DNA of 64,000 bases, taken from positions 124,001-188,000 of the forward strand of contig NZ_AUHV01000003.1 of assembly GCF_000423365.1 (NCBI RefSeq). Reading direction: 5' to 3'. Positions 26,881 to 36,226 of the stretch are shown piece after piece; position 1 is the stretch's first letter; each line of letters starts with the position of its first letter. The notes below the pieces were generated by a model, which was given only the letters and a program-made list of their open reading frames with translations, ran no database searches and was not told where the DNA came from. The DNA is from Maritalea myrionectae DSM 19524. Its GTDB lineage: Bacteria; Pseudomonadota; Alphaproteobacteria; Rhizobiales; Devosiaceae. The position numbers were made by a program, and so were the translations under genes.

Positions 26881-29800
26881 ATGGCAAAGAACAAAAACTC
26901 TTCAAATGATCCAGCCACACTGGCTTTTTCAGCGGTGGAAAGCGCACTGGAGTCCCAATCAGATTCTGATGTAAAATCCAGCAAGGCACCTAAGCTGGAT
27001 AAACCCAAGGCAGATGAAAAGAACAGCCGGGGCAGACGCACCAGCGAAAGTCGTTCGCGTTCAGCTGAGCGCATCGCCAGTCGTGCCGCCTCTGTTGCCA
27101 ATGATGATCGGTCGTCCGCCGCCGGCATCCTTTATTCCATGCAGTCCAAGCCCTCTTCCGTGCCATACTGGTTGGCGGCTTTGGCATCAGTATGCTGGAT
27201 CGCGATTATCGGCACGCTTGGCTATATGCGTTTTGGCGCAGATTTGGCCAACACCCAATTCGCAACACTCGCTCAATCGCCGGACTTTGCCGGTTTTTCC
27301 GCACTTTTGTTGATCCCGGTTCTCGCGTTTTTTGCCATCGCGATGATTGTGCGACGCGCCCAGGATTTGCGCCTGGCCGCATCGTCCATGACCCAAGCGG
27401 CCCTGCGCCTCACCGAGCCTGAATCAACAGCCACGGCACAGATCACAACTGTGGGCCAAGCCGTGCGCCGCGAAGTCAACGCCATTGGCGACGGGCTGGA
27501 ACGCGCTCTGTCGCGCGCTGGCGAACTTGAGGTGATGGTGCACAATGAAGTGAACTCACTTGAACGCACCTATGCCGACAATGAATTGCGCATGCGCTCC
27601 CTCATCGAAGAACTGGCCAATCAGCGCAATGCGGTGGTGACCAATTCTGAACGCGTCCGCGAAGCAATTTCAGACGTACACTCCGGCTTTTCCCAGCAAT
27701 TGGACGAAGTTGGCAGCGCCGTTGTTGACAAATTGCGTACAACGGGCGGCGACATCACCCAGTCCATAGCAGGGCAAGGCGATCAGCTGACCAATGCGCT
27801 TAAGGAACAAAGCGACCGTTTCGAAAACACAATCGAGAACCGCCGCACCGATTTGGTGACGTCGCTCGATGACAGCACCGAAAAGCTGAATATTGTCGTG
27901 GATGAGCGCACAGCCGCCATGGCGTCAGCATTGGCTGAGCAAAGCGCCCAGTTTGACCAGACATTGGCCAATCGCGCCGATCAACTGGCCGACAAGGTGG
28001 CGGCACGCACCGAACAGCTCGACAGCACGCTATCGGCGCACAGTGACAATTTTGATCAAACGCTTGCCATGCGCGCGGACGAATTGTCCGAAAAAGTGTC
28101 CATGCGCACGCAAGAGCTTGGCGCCACGCTTTCAGAGCAAAACGAGCGCTTCGACAAAACCTTGGTGGAACGCACCGAGCAGCTCTCAAGCGAAGTGGCA
28201 GACCGCACTGCCCGCCTCAACCAGGTTTTGAGCGCCCGCGCCACCAACTTTAGCGAAACTTTGGATTCCAAGCGCGACGAGCTGGACAATCTGCTGAACG
28301 AACGCACCACTTATATGATGGACGCGTTTGGCGAGCGTCACACCAATTTGGCCCAAACCATTGAGGATCGCACCAACGCCCTCAACGACGTGTTGGCACG
28401 CGGCGCAAGCGGCTTTACAGAAAATGTCGACGACCGCATTGCGCGCCTCACCCAATCATTGGAAGATGGCACATCAGAGTTCTCCAGCATCATTGAAGAA
28501 CGCACCAACCAGCTTTCAGGCGTGTTGCGCGCATCAAGTGAATCTGTGCTGGTCGATCTTAATCTGCGCGGCGAAGAAATCGCCACCAACATGGAAAATG
28601 TCGGCTCCAACCTGGCGTCCAAGATTTTGCAAAATGCAGAATACGCCCAGCGCACCTTGGCTGACTTCGGTTCCGGCGTGGATGAGAGCATCTCAATCCA
28701 GACCAACAATTTGGAAAGCGCAGTTCAGTCTGCACTGCTGCAATTGGGTGGCACATTGGACGAACGCGCCAATGATGCCCGCGAATTGTTGGCCAACGCA
28801 GGTCAGGACACCATTTCACAATTGACCAGCCGCGTGGATGAAGTTGCTGTTATTCTGGACAGCCGCCTCCACTCCATGGACGAGATCATGAGTGAAAAGG
28901 GCGAACGCTTGATCACCACGCTCAATGAAAATGAGCAAGGGTTCAAACAGCACGCGCAATCGCTTGAAAGCACAATCAATCAGCGTACATCTGAGTTCAA
29001 CACTGTGCTGCAAACCAGCGCTGCTGACCTTGATGCGACCATGAAAAACCGCACCAAAGAGTTGGGCTCAACCTTTGAGAAATCCGGTCAACTGTTCCGT
29101 GAAAGCATCGACGAGAGCTTGCGCGATGTGAATGACACAATGGAATCACGTTCCAACCACGTGTCACAAATGATCGAAGAGCAAGTGGCCCGTGTAAACG
29201 ACAATTTGGGCAACCAAATTGATGCGGCCATCGCGCGCTTGTCTGATGCAGAAACTGGTGTCGCGGGTAAAGTGACCGACGCGGTTTCCAACATCGAAGC
29301 CAGCACCGAAACACTGGCGGGTCGTGTGGAGAATGCAGTCAGCAGCTCTACTGGCTTGTTCGAAAAAGCAACAAGCGATCTGGACCAAACCATCGGCAGC
29401 CGCCTCTCCGCGACAGAGCAACGCCTGGCCGCTGCAGCCAACAATATTTCCACATCCATGCAGGATCGTGCCCAGGAAGCGGAAGAGCGCATCACAGCGG
29501 CGACGCAAAGCCTGTCAGATGCCATGGAAGCCCGTGCACGCGGCGCAGAAGAGCGCATCACTGGCGCGACCGAAAGCCTTTCAAGCTCAATCGAATCCCG
29601 TGTGGCCGAGAGCGAAGAGCGCATGTCCATGTCAACCGAGCATCTGTCGCGCACCATTGATGACAAATTGGGCACCCTGCCCGATGCCATCGCACAGCGG
29701 GCAAATGAGACAGCAACACGCTTGAGTGAAATGAACACCGCGTTCACAAGCAGCTTCGATCAAGCGCTTGAGAATGTGGATGCCGGCGCCAACAAGATTG

Positions 29801-31743
29801 TGGCGGCCCTGGACGAGAAACTCTCTGGTCTCACCACAGACATTTCGTCCGATGTGGAACGCACCGCATCGCGCATGGATCTGGTGATCCGTGGCGCTAT
29901 GGAGCAATTGCGTACCGCATCCAGCACAATGGAAGAGCTTGTGTCTGTTCGGGCGGTGAACACCGCAGAAGAACTCAGCGACAAGGCCCGCGCCATGAAC
30001 CAAGTGGTGGCCGTGCAGTCCGATACCTTGTCAAAACTGATCGACAAGAAAACCACGGACATCGAAGAGCGCCTGGCCAACCAGCAAAACCTTTTGCGCA
30101 GTGCATTGGAGCAAAATGCCCGCGGCGCCGAAGAAATCATGGCTTACTCAACATCACGTATCGAAGAAGATGTTACCCAAGCCCTGTCCAAGCTCAACGA
30201 TTCAAACATGCTGCTGCAACAAGTGTTGGAAACATCAACCAACAATTTGGCCTCTCTCGAAGATGGCGTGGCCAAGCACACAGCTCGCTACTCAGACGCG
30301 GTGCGCGAAGCATTGGCCGGCACAGACGATGCAGGCCGCTTGATGGGCGAACATGTGAACGCGCTTCAAAGCACTATTCACGGATTGCTCGAAGAAGTTG
30401 GCGAAATCAAGCACGTGCTTGAAGGGCAAACCTCTGGCTTCACCTCTGCAGCCAAAGAGCTTACAGACGCCTCTATTGTTACAGTGGACACCATCGAAGG
30501 TGGCCGCACTGCAATGGATGCCCTGGTGGCCGGGTTCACCAGACGCGCTGAAGAGATCGACGCCCGCTTGCGCACCTTTGCAAAATCGCTGTCAGATACT
30601 GTTGCTGAAACCGAAAACCGCATTTCAGAAACGCAAGACACGCTTACGCAAACGGTCAGCAATGCGTCCCAAGCTGTCTCCACAAATCTTCGCGATATGA
30701 CAGAGACTGCTGGCGTAGAGAGCCAACGGGCCACAACAGCCCTGCAACAGGCACAAAAATCTTTGATCGACGAAATGCAGCAATCTATCCAGGCTGCGGT
30801 AGAACGGTTCAACGATACATCATCAGCCATGCGCGTAACCGCCAAAGAGCTGAGCGAAGAGTTGAGTTCAACACGCTCAGAGTTGCAACGTGGCGTGATG
30901 GAATTGCCAGAAGAAACCAAAGCCAGCGCGGCCAAGATGCGCCAGGTTGTGGCCGAGCAAATCGAAGCGCTTGAAGAGCTCAATAAAATTGTCAACGCAC
31001 AGCCCGCCGCGCCACGCCAAACGGCGTCTATGGCACCAGCTGCGCCAACAATCGAGCAACGCCCCGCCCCACGGGCCGAGGCACCTTCACAACCGCGCCC
31101 TGCGGCACAGGCTGCGCCAAAACGCGAAGAACAGCCAGCGGCCCCTGCATCAAGAGCTCCGCTTGCCCCGCAACCGCAAGCACCAAAGGCGGAACAAAGC
31201 TATGAGGATGATATTTCCTCTGAGCAATTGGCTGCCTTGCTTGAAAAGCAGATTGAGGAGCAGGATGCACGTGCCGCAGAAGCGGAACGCAAGCGCGCCG
31301 CACAGCCAGCGCCAAGCGCATCGCAAGATGATGAGCAAGGCAGCTGGGTACGTAGCCTTTTGCGCAACGCGTCTGCCAATCAGCAGGCCAGCAGCGCACG
31401 TCGCGGCGGCAACCTGAAAAACCTGACCGCTGAGATGGTTGAAGCTGTTGACCACAAAACGCTGGTCGATGCATGGCGTCGCTACCAGAATGGCGAGAGC
31501 GGAGTGTTCTCCCGTCGCCTTTATACCCTGCCCGGACAAAGCATTTTTGATGATGTGCGCAAAGCATTGAAGCAAGATCAAGAGTTTGCAGGCACGGCAA
31601 AAGACTTTATGGGCGAGTTCGAGCAACTGCTCCGTGATGCCGCCAGCGGCGCTGACCCTGTGCGCGACACACAAGCCTTGCTCACCTCAGACCGCGGCAA
31701 GATTTATACGATGCTGGCTCATGCCCAAGGGCGTTTGAACTAA
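26881..31743 (+). CDS. Giant coiled-coil membrane protein, GROWTH POLE RING (GPR)-like
   Basis: A 1620-residue protein. An N-terminal cytoplasmic basic region is followed by two membrane helices (about 94-116 and 139-158). A coiled coil runs from about 160 to 1390, built from hendecad repeats; between residues 350 and 450 a 33-residue period (three hendecads) is clear from recurring FDQTL/FDKTL. A Pro/Ala/Gln-rich linker follows (about 1390-1480), then a conserved C-terminal domain (about 1510-1620) with WRRYQNGESGVFSRRLYTLPGQ. This is the layout of Agrobacterium GPR, an apolipoprotein-like protein that forms a ring at the growing pole and is needed for polar growth. It is shorter than GPR (about 2100). 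Start ATG chosen over an upstream GTG. A CtrA box lies upstream. Confidence 0.75.
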   Translation: MAKNKNSSNDPATLAFSAVESALESQSDSDVKSSKAPKLDKPKADEKNSRGRRTSESRSRSAERIASRAASVANDDRSSAAGILYSMQSKPSSVPYWLAALASVCWIAIIGTLGYMRFGADLANTQFATLAQSPDFAGFSALLLIPVLAFFAIAMIVRRAQDLRLAASSMTQAALRLTEPESTATAQITTVGQAVRREVNAIGDGLERALSRAGELEVMVHNEVNSLERTYADNELRMRSLIEELANQRNAVVTNSERVREAISDVHSGFSQQLDEVGSAVVDKLRTTGGDITQSIAGQGDQLTNALKEQSDRFENTIENRRTDLVTSLDDSTEKLNIVVDERTAAMASALAEQSAQFDQTLANRADQLADKVAARTEQLDSTLSAHSDNFDQTLAMRADELSEKVSMRTQELGATLSEQNERFDKTLVERTEQLSSEVADRTARLNQVLSARATNFSETLDSKRDELDNLLNERTTYMMDAFGERHTNLAQTIEDRTNALNDVLARGASGFTENVDDRIARLTQSLEDGTSEFSSIIEERTNQLSGVLRASSESVLVDLNLRGEEIATNMENVGSNLASKILQNAEYAQRTLADFGSGVDESISIQTNNLESAVQSALLQLGGTLDERANDARELLANAGQDTISQLTSRVDEVAVILDSRLHSMDEIMSEKGERLITTLNENEQGFKQHAQSLESTINQRTSEFNTVLQTSAADLDATMKNRTKELGSTFEKSGQLFRESIDESLRDVNDTMESRSNHVSQMIEEQVARVNDNLGNQIDAAIARLSDAETGVAGKVTDAVSNIEASTETLAGRVENAVSSSTGLFEKATSDLDQTIGSRLSATEQRLAAAANNISTSMQDRAQEAEERITAATQSLSDAMEARARGAEERITGATESLSSSIESRVAESEERMSMSTEHLSRTIDDKLGTLPDAIAQRANETATRLSEMNTAFTSSFDQALENVDAGANKIVAALDEKLSGLTTDISSDVERTASRMDLVIRGAMEQLRTASSTMEELVSVRAVNTAEELSDKARAMNQVVAVQSDTLSKLIDKKTTDIEERLANQQNLLRSALEQNARGAEEIMAYSTSRIEEDVTQALSKLNDSNMLLQQVLETSTNNLASLEDGVAKHTARYSDAVREALAGTDDAGRLMGEHVNALQSTIHGLLEEVGEIKHVLEGQTSGFTSAAKELTDASIVTVDTIEGGRTAMDALVAGFTRRAEEIDARLRTFAKSLSDTVAETENRISETQDTLTQTVSNASQAVSTNLRDMTETAGVESQRATTALQQAQKSLIDEMQQSIQAAVERFNDTSSAMRVTAKELSEELSSTRSELQRGVMELPEETKASAAKMRQVVAEQIEALEELNKIVNAQPAAPRQTASMAPAAPTIEQRPAPRAEAPSQPRPAAQAAPKREEQPAAPASRAPLAPQPQAPKAEQSYEDDISSEQLAALLEKQIEEQDARAAEAERKRAAQPAPSASQDDEQGSWVRSLLRNASANQQASSARRGGNLKNLTAEMVEAVDHKTLVDAWRRYQNGESGVFSRRLYTLPGQSIFDDVRKALKQDQEFAGTAKDFMGEFEQLLRDAASGADPVRDTQALLTSDRGKIYTMLAHAQGRLN

Positions 31744-31768
31744 GCAAAGAATAACGATCTAAAACAAA

Positions 31769-31794
31769 ACGGCGCCCCTTTGGGCGCCGTTTTT
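31769..31794. terminator. Bidirectional terminator between GPR-like gene and MFS gene
   Basis: ACGGCGCCC (31769-31777), loop CTTT and GGGCGCCGT (31782-31790) followed by TTTT on the plus strand and TTTTGTTTT on the minus strand. It serves both convergent genes. Confidence 0.9.
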
Positions 31795-31829
31795 CATTGC
31801 GGTGATCAAATATCTGTAACGCCTTATCG

Positions 31830-33041
31830 CTAGGCTTCGCTGCGTGGATTGACCAATATGAGCGAGGTGAAAATCAAACCGCCGCCAATCGCCGCAAGCA
31901 ATGCAGACATCATAAAAGTGGGCGCACCAAATGCCGAGAACACAAAGCCAAAAATCACGATGAAGGTGGCCAAACTCGCCTGCGCTGTTACCTGCACCAA
32001 GCTCTGCGCTTCCGCCGCAAAACTCTCTGCTGTCCAGTTTGCCACGAAATTGAGCGTCCCCAAATAGGTGATGCCAAAGGTGATGGCGTGCAGCATTTGC
32101 AGCAAGAAGAACCCCCACACCGGTAGATCAAAGCTCATGCCGAACCAGCGTAAAGCTGTGACGCCAGCGGCGAATATCAACAAATGGCGGGCGGAGAAGC
32201 GTTTTGCCACACGGGCAAACACAAAGAATGTCAGGATTTCCGCACCCGAACCGATTGCCCAGAGTGGGCCAATAATGGTGGAGGGCAACCCGGAGCGATC
32301 CCACAAGATCGAGCCATAAGCATAGAGCGGACCATGGGACGCGACGATAAACGCTGACCCCAAAATGGCCAGCGCAAACCAAGGTCGAAACACATGTTTG
32401 ATTTCTTGCGCCTGCAGCCGATGCGGCGGCGCCACCACCACTTCAGGCCCAATTGTCTCATCTTCTGGCGCTTTGCTGCGAAACTTGGGCAGCTGCAAGG
32501 ACATAAGACCGCGGATAAGGCAGAAACTGACAAATAGCGGCAGGAATATGCCGACACCTGAAAGATTGAGCATCCACCCCGAAAAGAGATTGGCGGCCAC
32601 ATAGCCAACGGTGCCCCAAACACGGATCATCGCAAAATCCAGATTGCGCCGACGCGCCATCCGCACCGCAGCGGCATCGGTCACCGGTGCCCCCACCATG
32701 AAGGGCAAAACAGTAAGCGTCCAACAAAACAGGATGGCCCAAAAGCCTTGGGCAAAAAACAAGGTGACTGACGCCAAGCCCGAAAGAACGCTTGCCGCAA
32801 TGATCACCTGTCGCCAGTCGCTCGCCTTATCAGCAATTCGACCAACAAAAATATTGATCAGCACCATCATCCAGATGGGTGCCGAATTGACAAAGCCCAC
32901 ATCGGAATCGCTCAGGCCCTCCGACTTCAGCCAAAGCGGCAAAAACGGTACGGCAATGCCGACGGCCAAGAATTTGAAGGCATAGAAACTTGAGGTGCGT
33001 CCTTGATGGGACAAGAACGCTTCGCGCACTGAAAACAGCAT
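31830..33041 (-). CDS. MFS transporter, HcaT/LacY-like (MFS_1_like)
   Basis: A 403-residue protein with 12 hydrophobic helices. The early helix FLAVGIAVPFLPLWLKSEGLSDSDVG and the loop between helices two and three (VGRIADKASDWRQ) match the MFS_1_like group that includes 3-phenylpropionate permease HcaT and nucleoside/H+ symporters. The substrate cannot be assigned. The start ATG has AGG upstream. It is transcribed toward the GPR-like gene and lies about 100 bases downstream of the glycosyltransferase, so it might be a third gene of the plcP-agt unit, but nothing shows this directly. Confidence 0.85.
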   Translation of the reverse strand: MLFSVREAFLSHQGRTSSFYAFKFLAVGIAVPFLPLWLKSEGLSDSDVGFVNSAPIWMMVLINIFVGRIADKASDWRQVIIAASVLSGLASVTLFFAQGFWAILFCWTLTVLPFMVGAPVTDAAAVRMARRRNLDFAMIRVWGTVGYVAANLFSGWMLNLSGVGIFLPLFVSFCLIRGLMSLQLPKFRSKAPEDETIGPEVVVAPPHRLQAQEIKHVFRPWFALAILGSAFIVASHGPLYAYGSILWDRSGLPSTIIGPLWAIGSGAEILTFFVFARVAKRFSARHLLIFAAGVTALRWFGMSFDLPVWGFFLLQMLHAITFGITYLGTLNFVANWTAESFAAEAQSLVQVTAQASLATFIVIFGFVFSAFGAPTFMMSALLAAIGGGLIFTSLILVNPRSEA

Positions 33042-33146
33042 AAATTGCCTATCCTAATGGAGTTAAGACCATAAGGTTGCGCTGATTTGCCAAAGCTGAC
33101 AAGCCCGAAGGTATGTTTTTGGTGTTAAAACGATCTCAGCGGCGCT

Positions 33147-34172
33147 CTACGCTGCGCGTTCGCGTCCGCTGGCCACAGGCACCAGATATTGCCGGAAAAG
33201 CACTGCACAGGCCGCCCAGCTGTAATTTAAGGCAAAGCTGCGGGCATCAGCCCGCTTCAACTTAAGCGCTTTTTCGGTCGCAACGGCCAAATCATCATCC
33301 ATGACACCCGCCCGCGGATCTGTGAGCACATCAATCGGCCCCATCACAGGATAAGCCGCCACAGGCACACCGCACGCCATCGCTTCAAGCATAACATTGC
33401 CAAACGTGTCGGTTTTAGATGGGAAAACAAAAACATCGGCGCTTTGATAATGCGCCGTCAATTCTTCCCCTTGTTTGCGCCCTACAAAAACTGCGTCGGG
33501 ATAGTTGGATTCCAACTCCGCCCGTTGCGGCCCATCACCCACCACGATTTTCGTGCCAGGTACATTTAGCCGCAAAAAGGCCTCAACATTTTTTTCAACC
33601 GACACCCGCCCCACGCAAAGAAGGTGCGGCCCCGGCAAATCTTGGAATAGCGTTTTTTCACCCGGCGCAAATCGCGTTGAATCAACACCTCGGGTCCATT
33701 CAACAACATGTTGAAAGTCCTTATCTTTCAAGTCTTCAACAACCGAACGTGTCGGCGCCAGCGTGTGGGTTGCCGCCTCATGAAACCAACGCAAATAGGC
33801 GTATGACCATTCGCAGGGTACAGGGATGCGCGCCGCGACATATTCTGGAAATCGTGTGTGATAACTGGTGGTGAATGCCCAATGCTGAGCGGTGCAAATA
33901 TAACGAGCCATCAGCCCCAACGGGCCCTCGGTGGCAATATGAATATGGTCCGGATCATATTGTTCTATGATGTGACCAATTTCGCCCAACCATGCCAATG
34001 AAAGTCTGATTTCAGGATAGGTAGGCAGCGGCATGGTCCAAAACCGCTCAGGTGTCAGATAGTCCACCTGATAACCGATTGCCCGAAGCTCCTGCCCCAC
34101 CTTGTCCAAACAGCGTACAACGCCATTCACTTGTGGGTGCCAAGCATCGGTGACAATCAGCAGCCTTGTCAT
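33147..34172 (-). CDS. agt: GT4 glycosyltransferase, Agt-like (glycolipid synthesis)
   Basis: A 341-residue GT-B fold glycosyltransferase of family 4. It has the N-terminal TDAWHPQVNGVVRCLDKVG donor/acceptor loop, LLCVGRVSVEKNVEAFL, and the EX7E-type region SKTDTFGNVMLEAMACGVPVAA. In marine alphaproteobacteria a GT4 enzyme (Agt) encoded next to PlcP glycosylates diacylglycerol, replacing phospholipids by glycolipids when phosphate is scarce. Here it overlaps the metallophosphoesterase gene by ATGA, the same pairing. The product (glucosyl- or glucuronosyl-diacylglycerol) cannot be told from sequence. Assignment rests on family plus neighbour. Confidence 0.75.
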   Translation of the reverse strand: MTRLLIVTDAWHPQVNGVVRCLDKVGQELRAIGYQVDYLTPERFWTMPLPTYPEIRLSLAWLGEIGHIIEQYDPDHIHIATEGPLGLMARYICTAQHWAFTTSYHTRFPEYVAARIPVPCEWSYAYLRWFHEAATHTLAPTRSVVEDLKDKDFQHVVEWTRGVDSTRFAPGEKTLFQDLPGPHLLCVGRVSVEKNVEAFLRLNVPGTKIVVGDGPQRAELESNYPDAVFVGRKQGEELTAHYQSADVFVFPSKTDTFGNVMLEAMACGVPVAAYPVMGPIDVLTDPRAGVMDDDLAVATEKALKLKRADARSFALNYSWAACAVLFRQYLVPVASGRERAA

Positions 34173-34972
34173 GCAACTTCACGCGCCTTTTTACGGCGCG
34201 CCTCTTGTTGGGGTTTGGTGGCCATGTCGGTCCAATGGATCAACTCAAACTGACCATCGTGATTTTCGACAATCGCGGTGCAACTCTCCACCCAGTCACC
34301 CGTATTGATATAACGCGTGCCATAAGTATCGTGCATGTCCGCATGATGAATATGGCCGCAAATAACGCCATCAACGCCGGTTTCTTTCGCTTCATGCGCC
34401 AGCGCTTCTTCATAACGCCCGATAAAGCTCACCGCATTTTTGACCTTATGTTTGGCCCAAGCGGACAAAGACCAATAATTCAGGCCCAATTTGCGCCGCA
34501 CCCAGTTGACCAGAATATTGATGCGCAAGGCCGCGTTGTAAGCCCAGTCACCCACATGTGCCAGCCATTTGGCATGGCGCACCACCACGTCAAACTGGTC
34601 GCCATGGATCACCAGATATTGCTTGCCATCGGCAGCATGGTGGATCACGCGATCAATGATTTCGATATCGCCGAAATGGGTGCCGATATAGTCACGCAAA
34701 AATTCATCATGATTGCCCGGCAAATAAATAAGACGCGCGCCTTTGCGGGCTTTCTCCAGCAGTCGTTGCACCAAGAGATTATAGCTTGAAGGCCAATGCC
34801 AGGATTTCTGCAAGCGCCATCCATCAAGGATGTCGCCAACCAAATAGATCGTTTCAGCGTCATGAACCTGCAAAAAGTCGATCAGTTGGTCCACCCGGAT
34901 GGTCCGCATGCCCAAATGGACATCGGATATAAACAAGGCTTTTACATGCCGGGTTTCGTGTTCTTGCATCAT
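34169..34972 (-). CDS. plcP: PlcP-like metallophosphoesterase (phospholipase C)
   Basis: A 267-residue calcineurin-like phosphoesterase with all five metal motifs in order: SDVHLG (Asp17, His19), GDILDG, GNHDEF, VIHGDQFD and GHIHHAD. It resembles LpxH and is often annotated as UDP-2,3-diacylglucosamine hydrolase, but the pairing with an agt-like glycosyltransferase in one operon is that of PlcP, which removes phospholipid head groups to give diacylglycerol during phosphate starvation in Sinorhizobium and marine relatives. A weak Pho-box-like sequence lies upstream (35023-35040). If it were LpxH, lipid A genes would be expected nearby and none are seen. Confidence 0.75.
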   Translation of the reverse strand: MMQEHETRHVKALFISDVHLGMRTIRVDQLIDFLQVHDAETIYLVGDILDGWRLQKSWHWPSSYNLLVQRLLEKARKGARLIYLPGNHDEFLRDYIGTHFGDIEIIDRVIHHAADGKQYLVIHGDQFDVVVRHAKWLAHVGDWAYNAALRINILVNWVRRKLGLNYWSLSAWAKHKVKNAVSFIGRYEEALAHEAKETGVDGVICGHIHHADMHDTYGTRYINTGDWVESCTAIVENHDGQFELIHWTDMATKPQQEARRKKAREVA

Positions 34973-35072
34973 TCTTTTACGCTCGCATTTCTACTGCGCC
35001 CCAAATACTCAACCCGATTCAGGCGTCATTTTTGTGACACCTTACCTTGTTGCATTGCCTGGGGCAAAGGAC

Positions 35073-36164
35073 CTATCGGGCCAACGTACCTTTCATGCCC
35101 ACAATGCGTGCATAACTTCGCTCAATCATCTGAGCAAAAGCCGGGTCGCGTTCCGCTTCACTGATCAATAGATTGAGTATTTTGTCTGGCAATTCAAGGC
35201 TTGGTTCGCGCGTATTTGAAAAAAGCAAGATGTCATTGCCCGCGCGCACCGCCGCCAACACCGCTTCTTTAAAGCCATAATGCTTTGTGATCGCGCCCAT
35301 TTCCAAATCGTCGGACACCACAACACCATTAAAGCCAAGCCCTTGGCGCAACACGCCATTAATCGCGACAGGCGATAGGCTGGCGGGATAATCATTGCTC
35401 GCCGCCTCAGCAAAGCTCTTGTGATAAAGGTGGCCCACCATCACCATTTGCGCCAAATTTTGGCTGATGAGTTTTTGAAACGGCACATATTCCGTGTCGC
35501 GCCAGCTGTCCGTGATGTCAGCAAAGCCCAAATGGCTATCGGCCTGACTGGACCCGTGGCCCGGGAAATGTTTCAGCGCTGTCAAAACACCTGCCGCCTT
35601 GTGACCCTTCACAAACGCAGCGCCATAATCAGTCACAACATCAGGGTTTGCTGAAAACGACCGGCCATATTTGGCGATAATCGGGTTGTTGCGGTTTACA
35701 TTTACATCTACCACCGGCCCGAAATTCACATTAAAGCCCAACGCGGCCAAACGGCGCCCCAGATTCTCATAAAGCGTTTGTGCCGATCTGGCGTTCATAG
35801 AATTGGCCACATCGGCGGCGCTGGCGATTTCAGCGAACCCAACCGAGTTGGTCAGCCGCTCAACTTTGCCGCCTTCCTGGTCAATACTGATCAGCAAGGG
35901 CAAAGCTGATGGCACCACGGATTGCCAATCCGCATTTTTGCGTTTGACCATATCCACCGAGGCGACATTGTATTTCAAATACAACACACCGCCAATTTTC
36001 CCCTCTTTAGCCAAGGTTTTGACGCCATTGTGCCATTGGCCGGACGCTTGATCGCCCTGAAAGCCGATCATGATCATCTGACCGGCTTTTTCGCGCAGGG
36101 ATTGCGCCATCGTTGGGAGAGAAAGTTGGGCGAAAACAACCGCCGCGAGGATAAAAAGACGCAT
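35073..36164 (-). CDS. Secreted glycoside hydrolase family 3 protein, NagZ-like
   Basis: A 363-residue GH3 enzyme. An N-terminal signal peptide (MRLFILAAVVFAQLSLPTMAQS) precedes the beta/alpha barrel. The conserved KHFPGHGSSQADSH loop carries the NagZ-type His general acid, and VVSDDLEMGAI carries the catalytic nucleophile Asp. NagZ cleaves GlcNAc-anhydromuropeptides in the cytoplasm; a signal peptide implies periplasmic action on peptidoglycan fragments or other beta-N-acetylglucosaminides. The ATG at 36164 is used because the signal peptide starts there; an upstream TTG is possible. It is a separate unit upstream of plcP on the same strand. Confidence 0.85.
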   Translation of the reverse strand: MRLFILAAVVFAQLSLPTMAQSLREKAGQMIMIGFQGDQASGQWHNGVKTLAKEGKIGGVLYLKYNVASVDMVKRKNADWQSVVPSALPLLISIDQEGGKVERLTNSVGFAEIASAADVANSMNARSAQTLYENLGRRLAALGFNVNFGPVVDVNVNRNNPIIAKYGRSFSANPDVVTDYGAAFVKGHKAAGVLTALKHFPGHGSSQADSHLGFADITDSWRDTEYVPFQKLISQNLAQMVMVGHLYHKSFAEAASNDYPASLSPVAINGVLRQGLGFNGVVVSDDLEMGAITKHYGFKEAVLAAVRAGNDILLFSNTREPSLELPDKILNLLISEAERDPAFAQMIERSYARIVGMKGTLAR

Positions 36165-36226
36165 AAGCACCGCTCTGTGAATCAAAAAACTATCAATGCG
36201 TGAGGAATATGCCTGAATTTGGGCTG

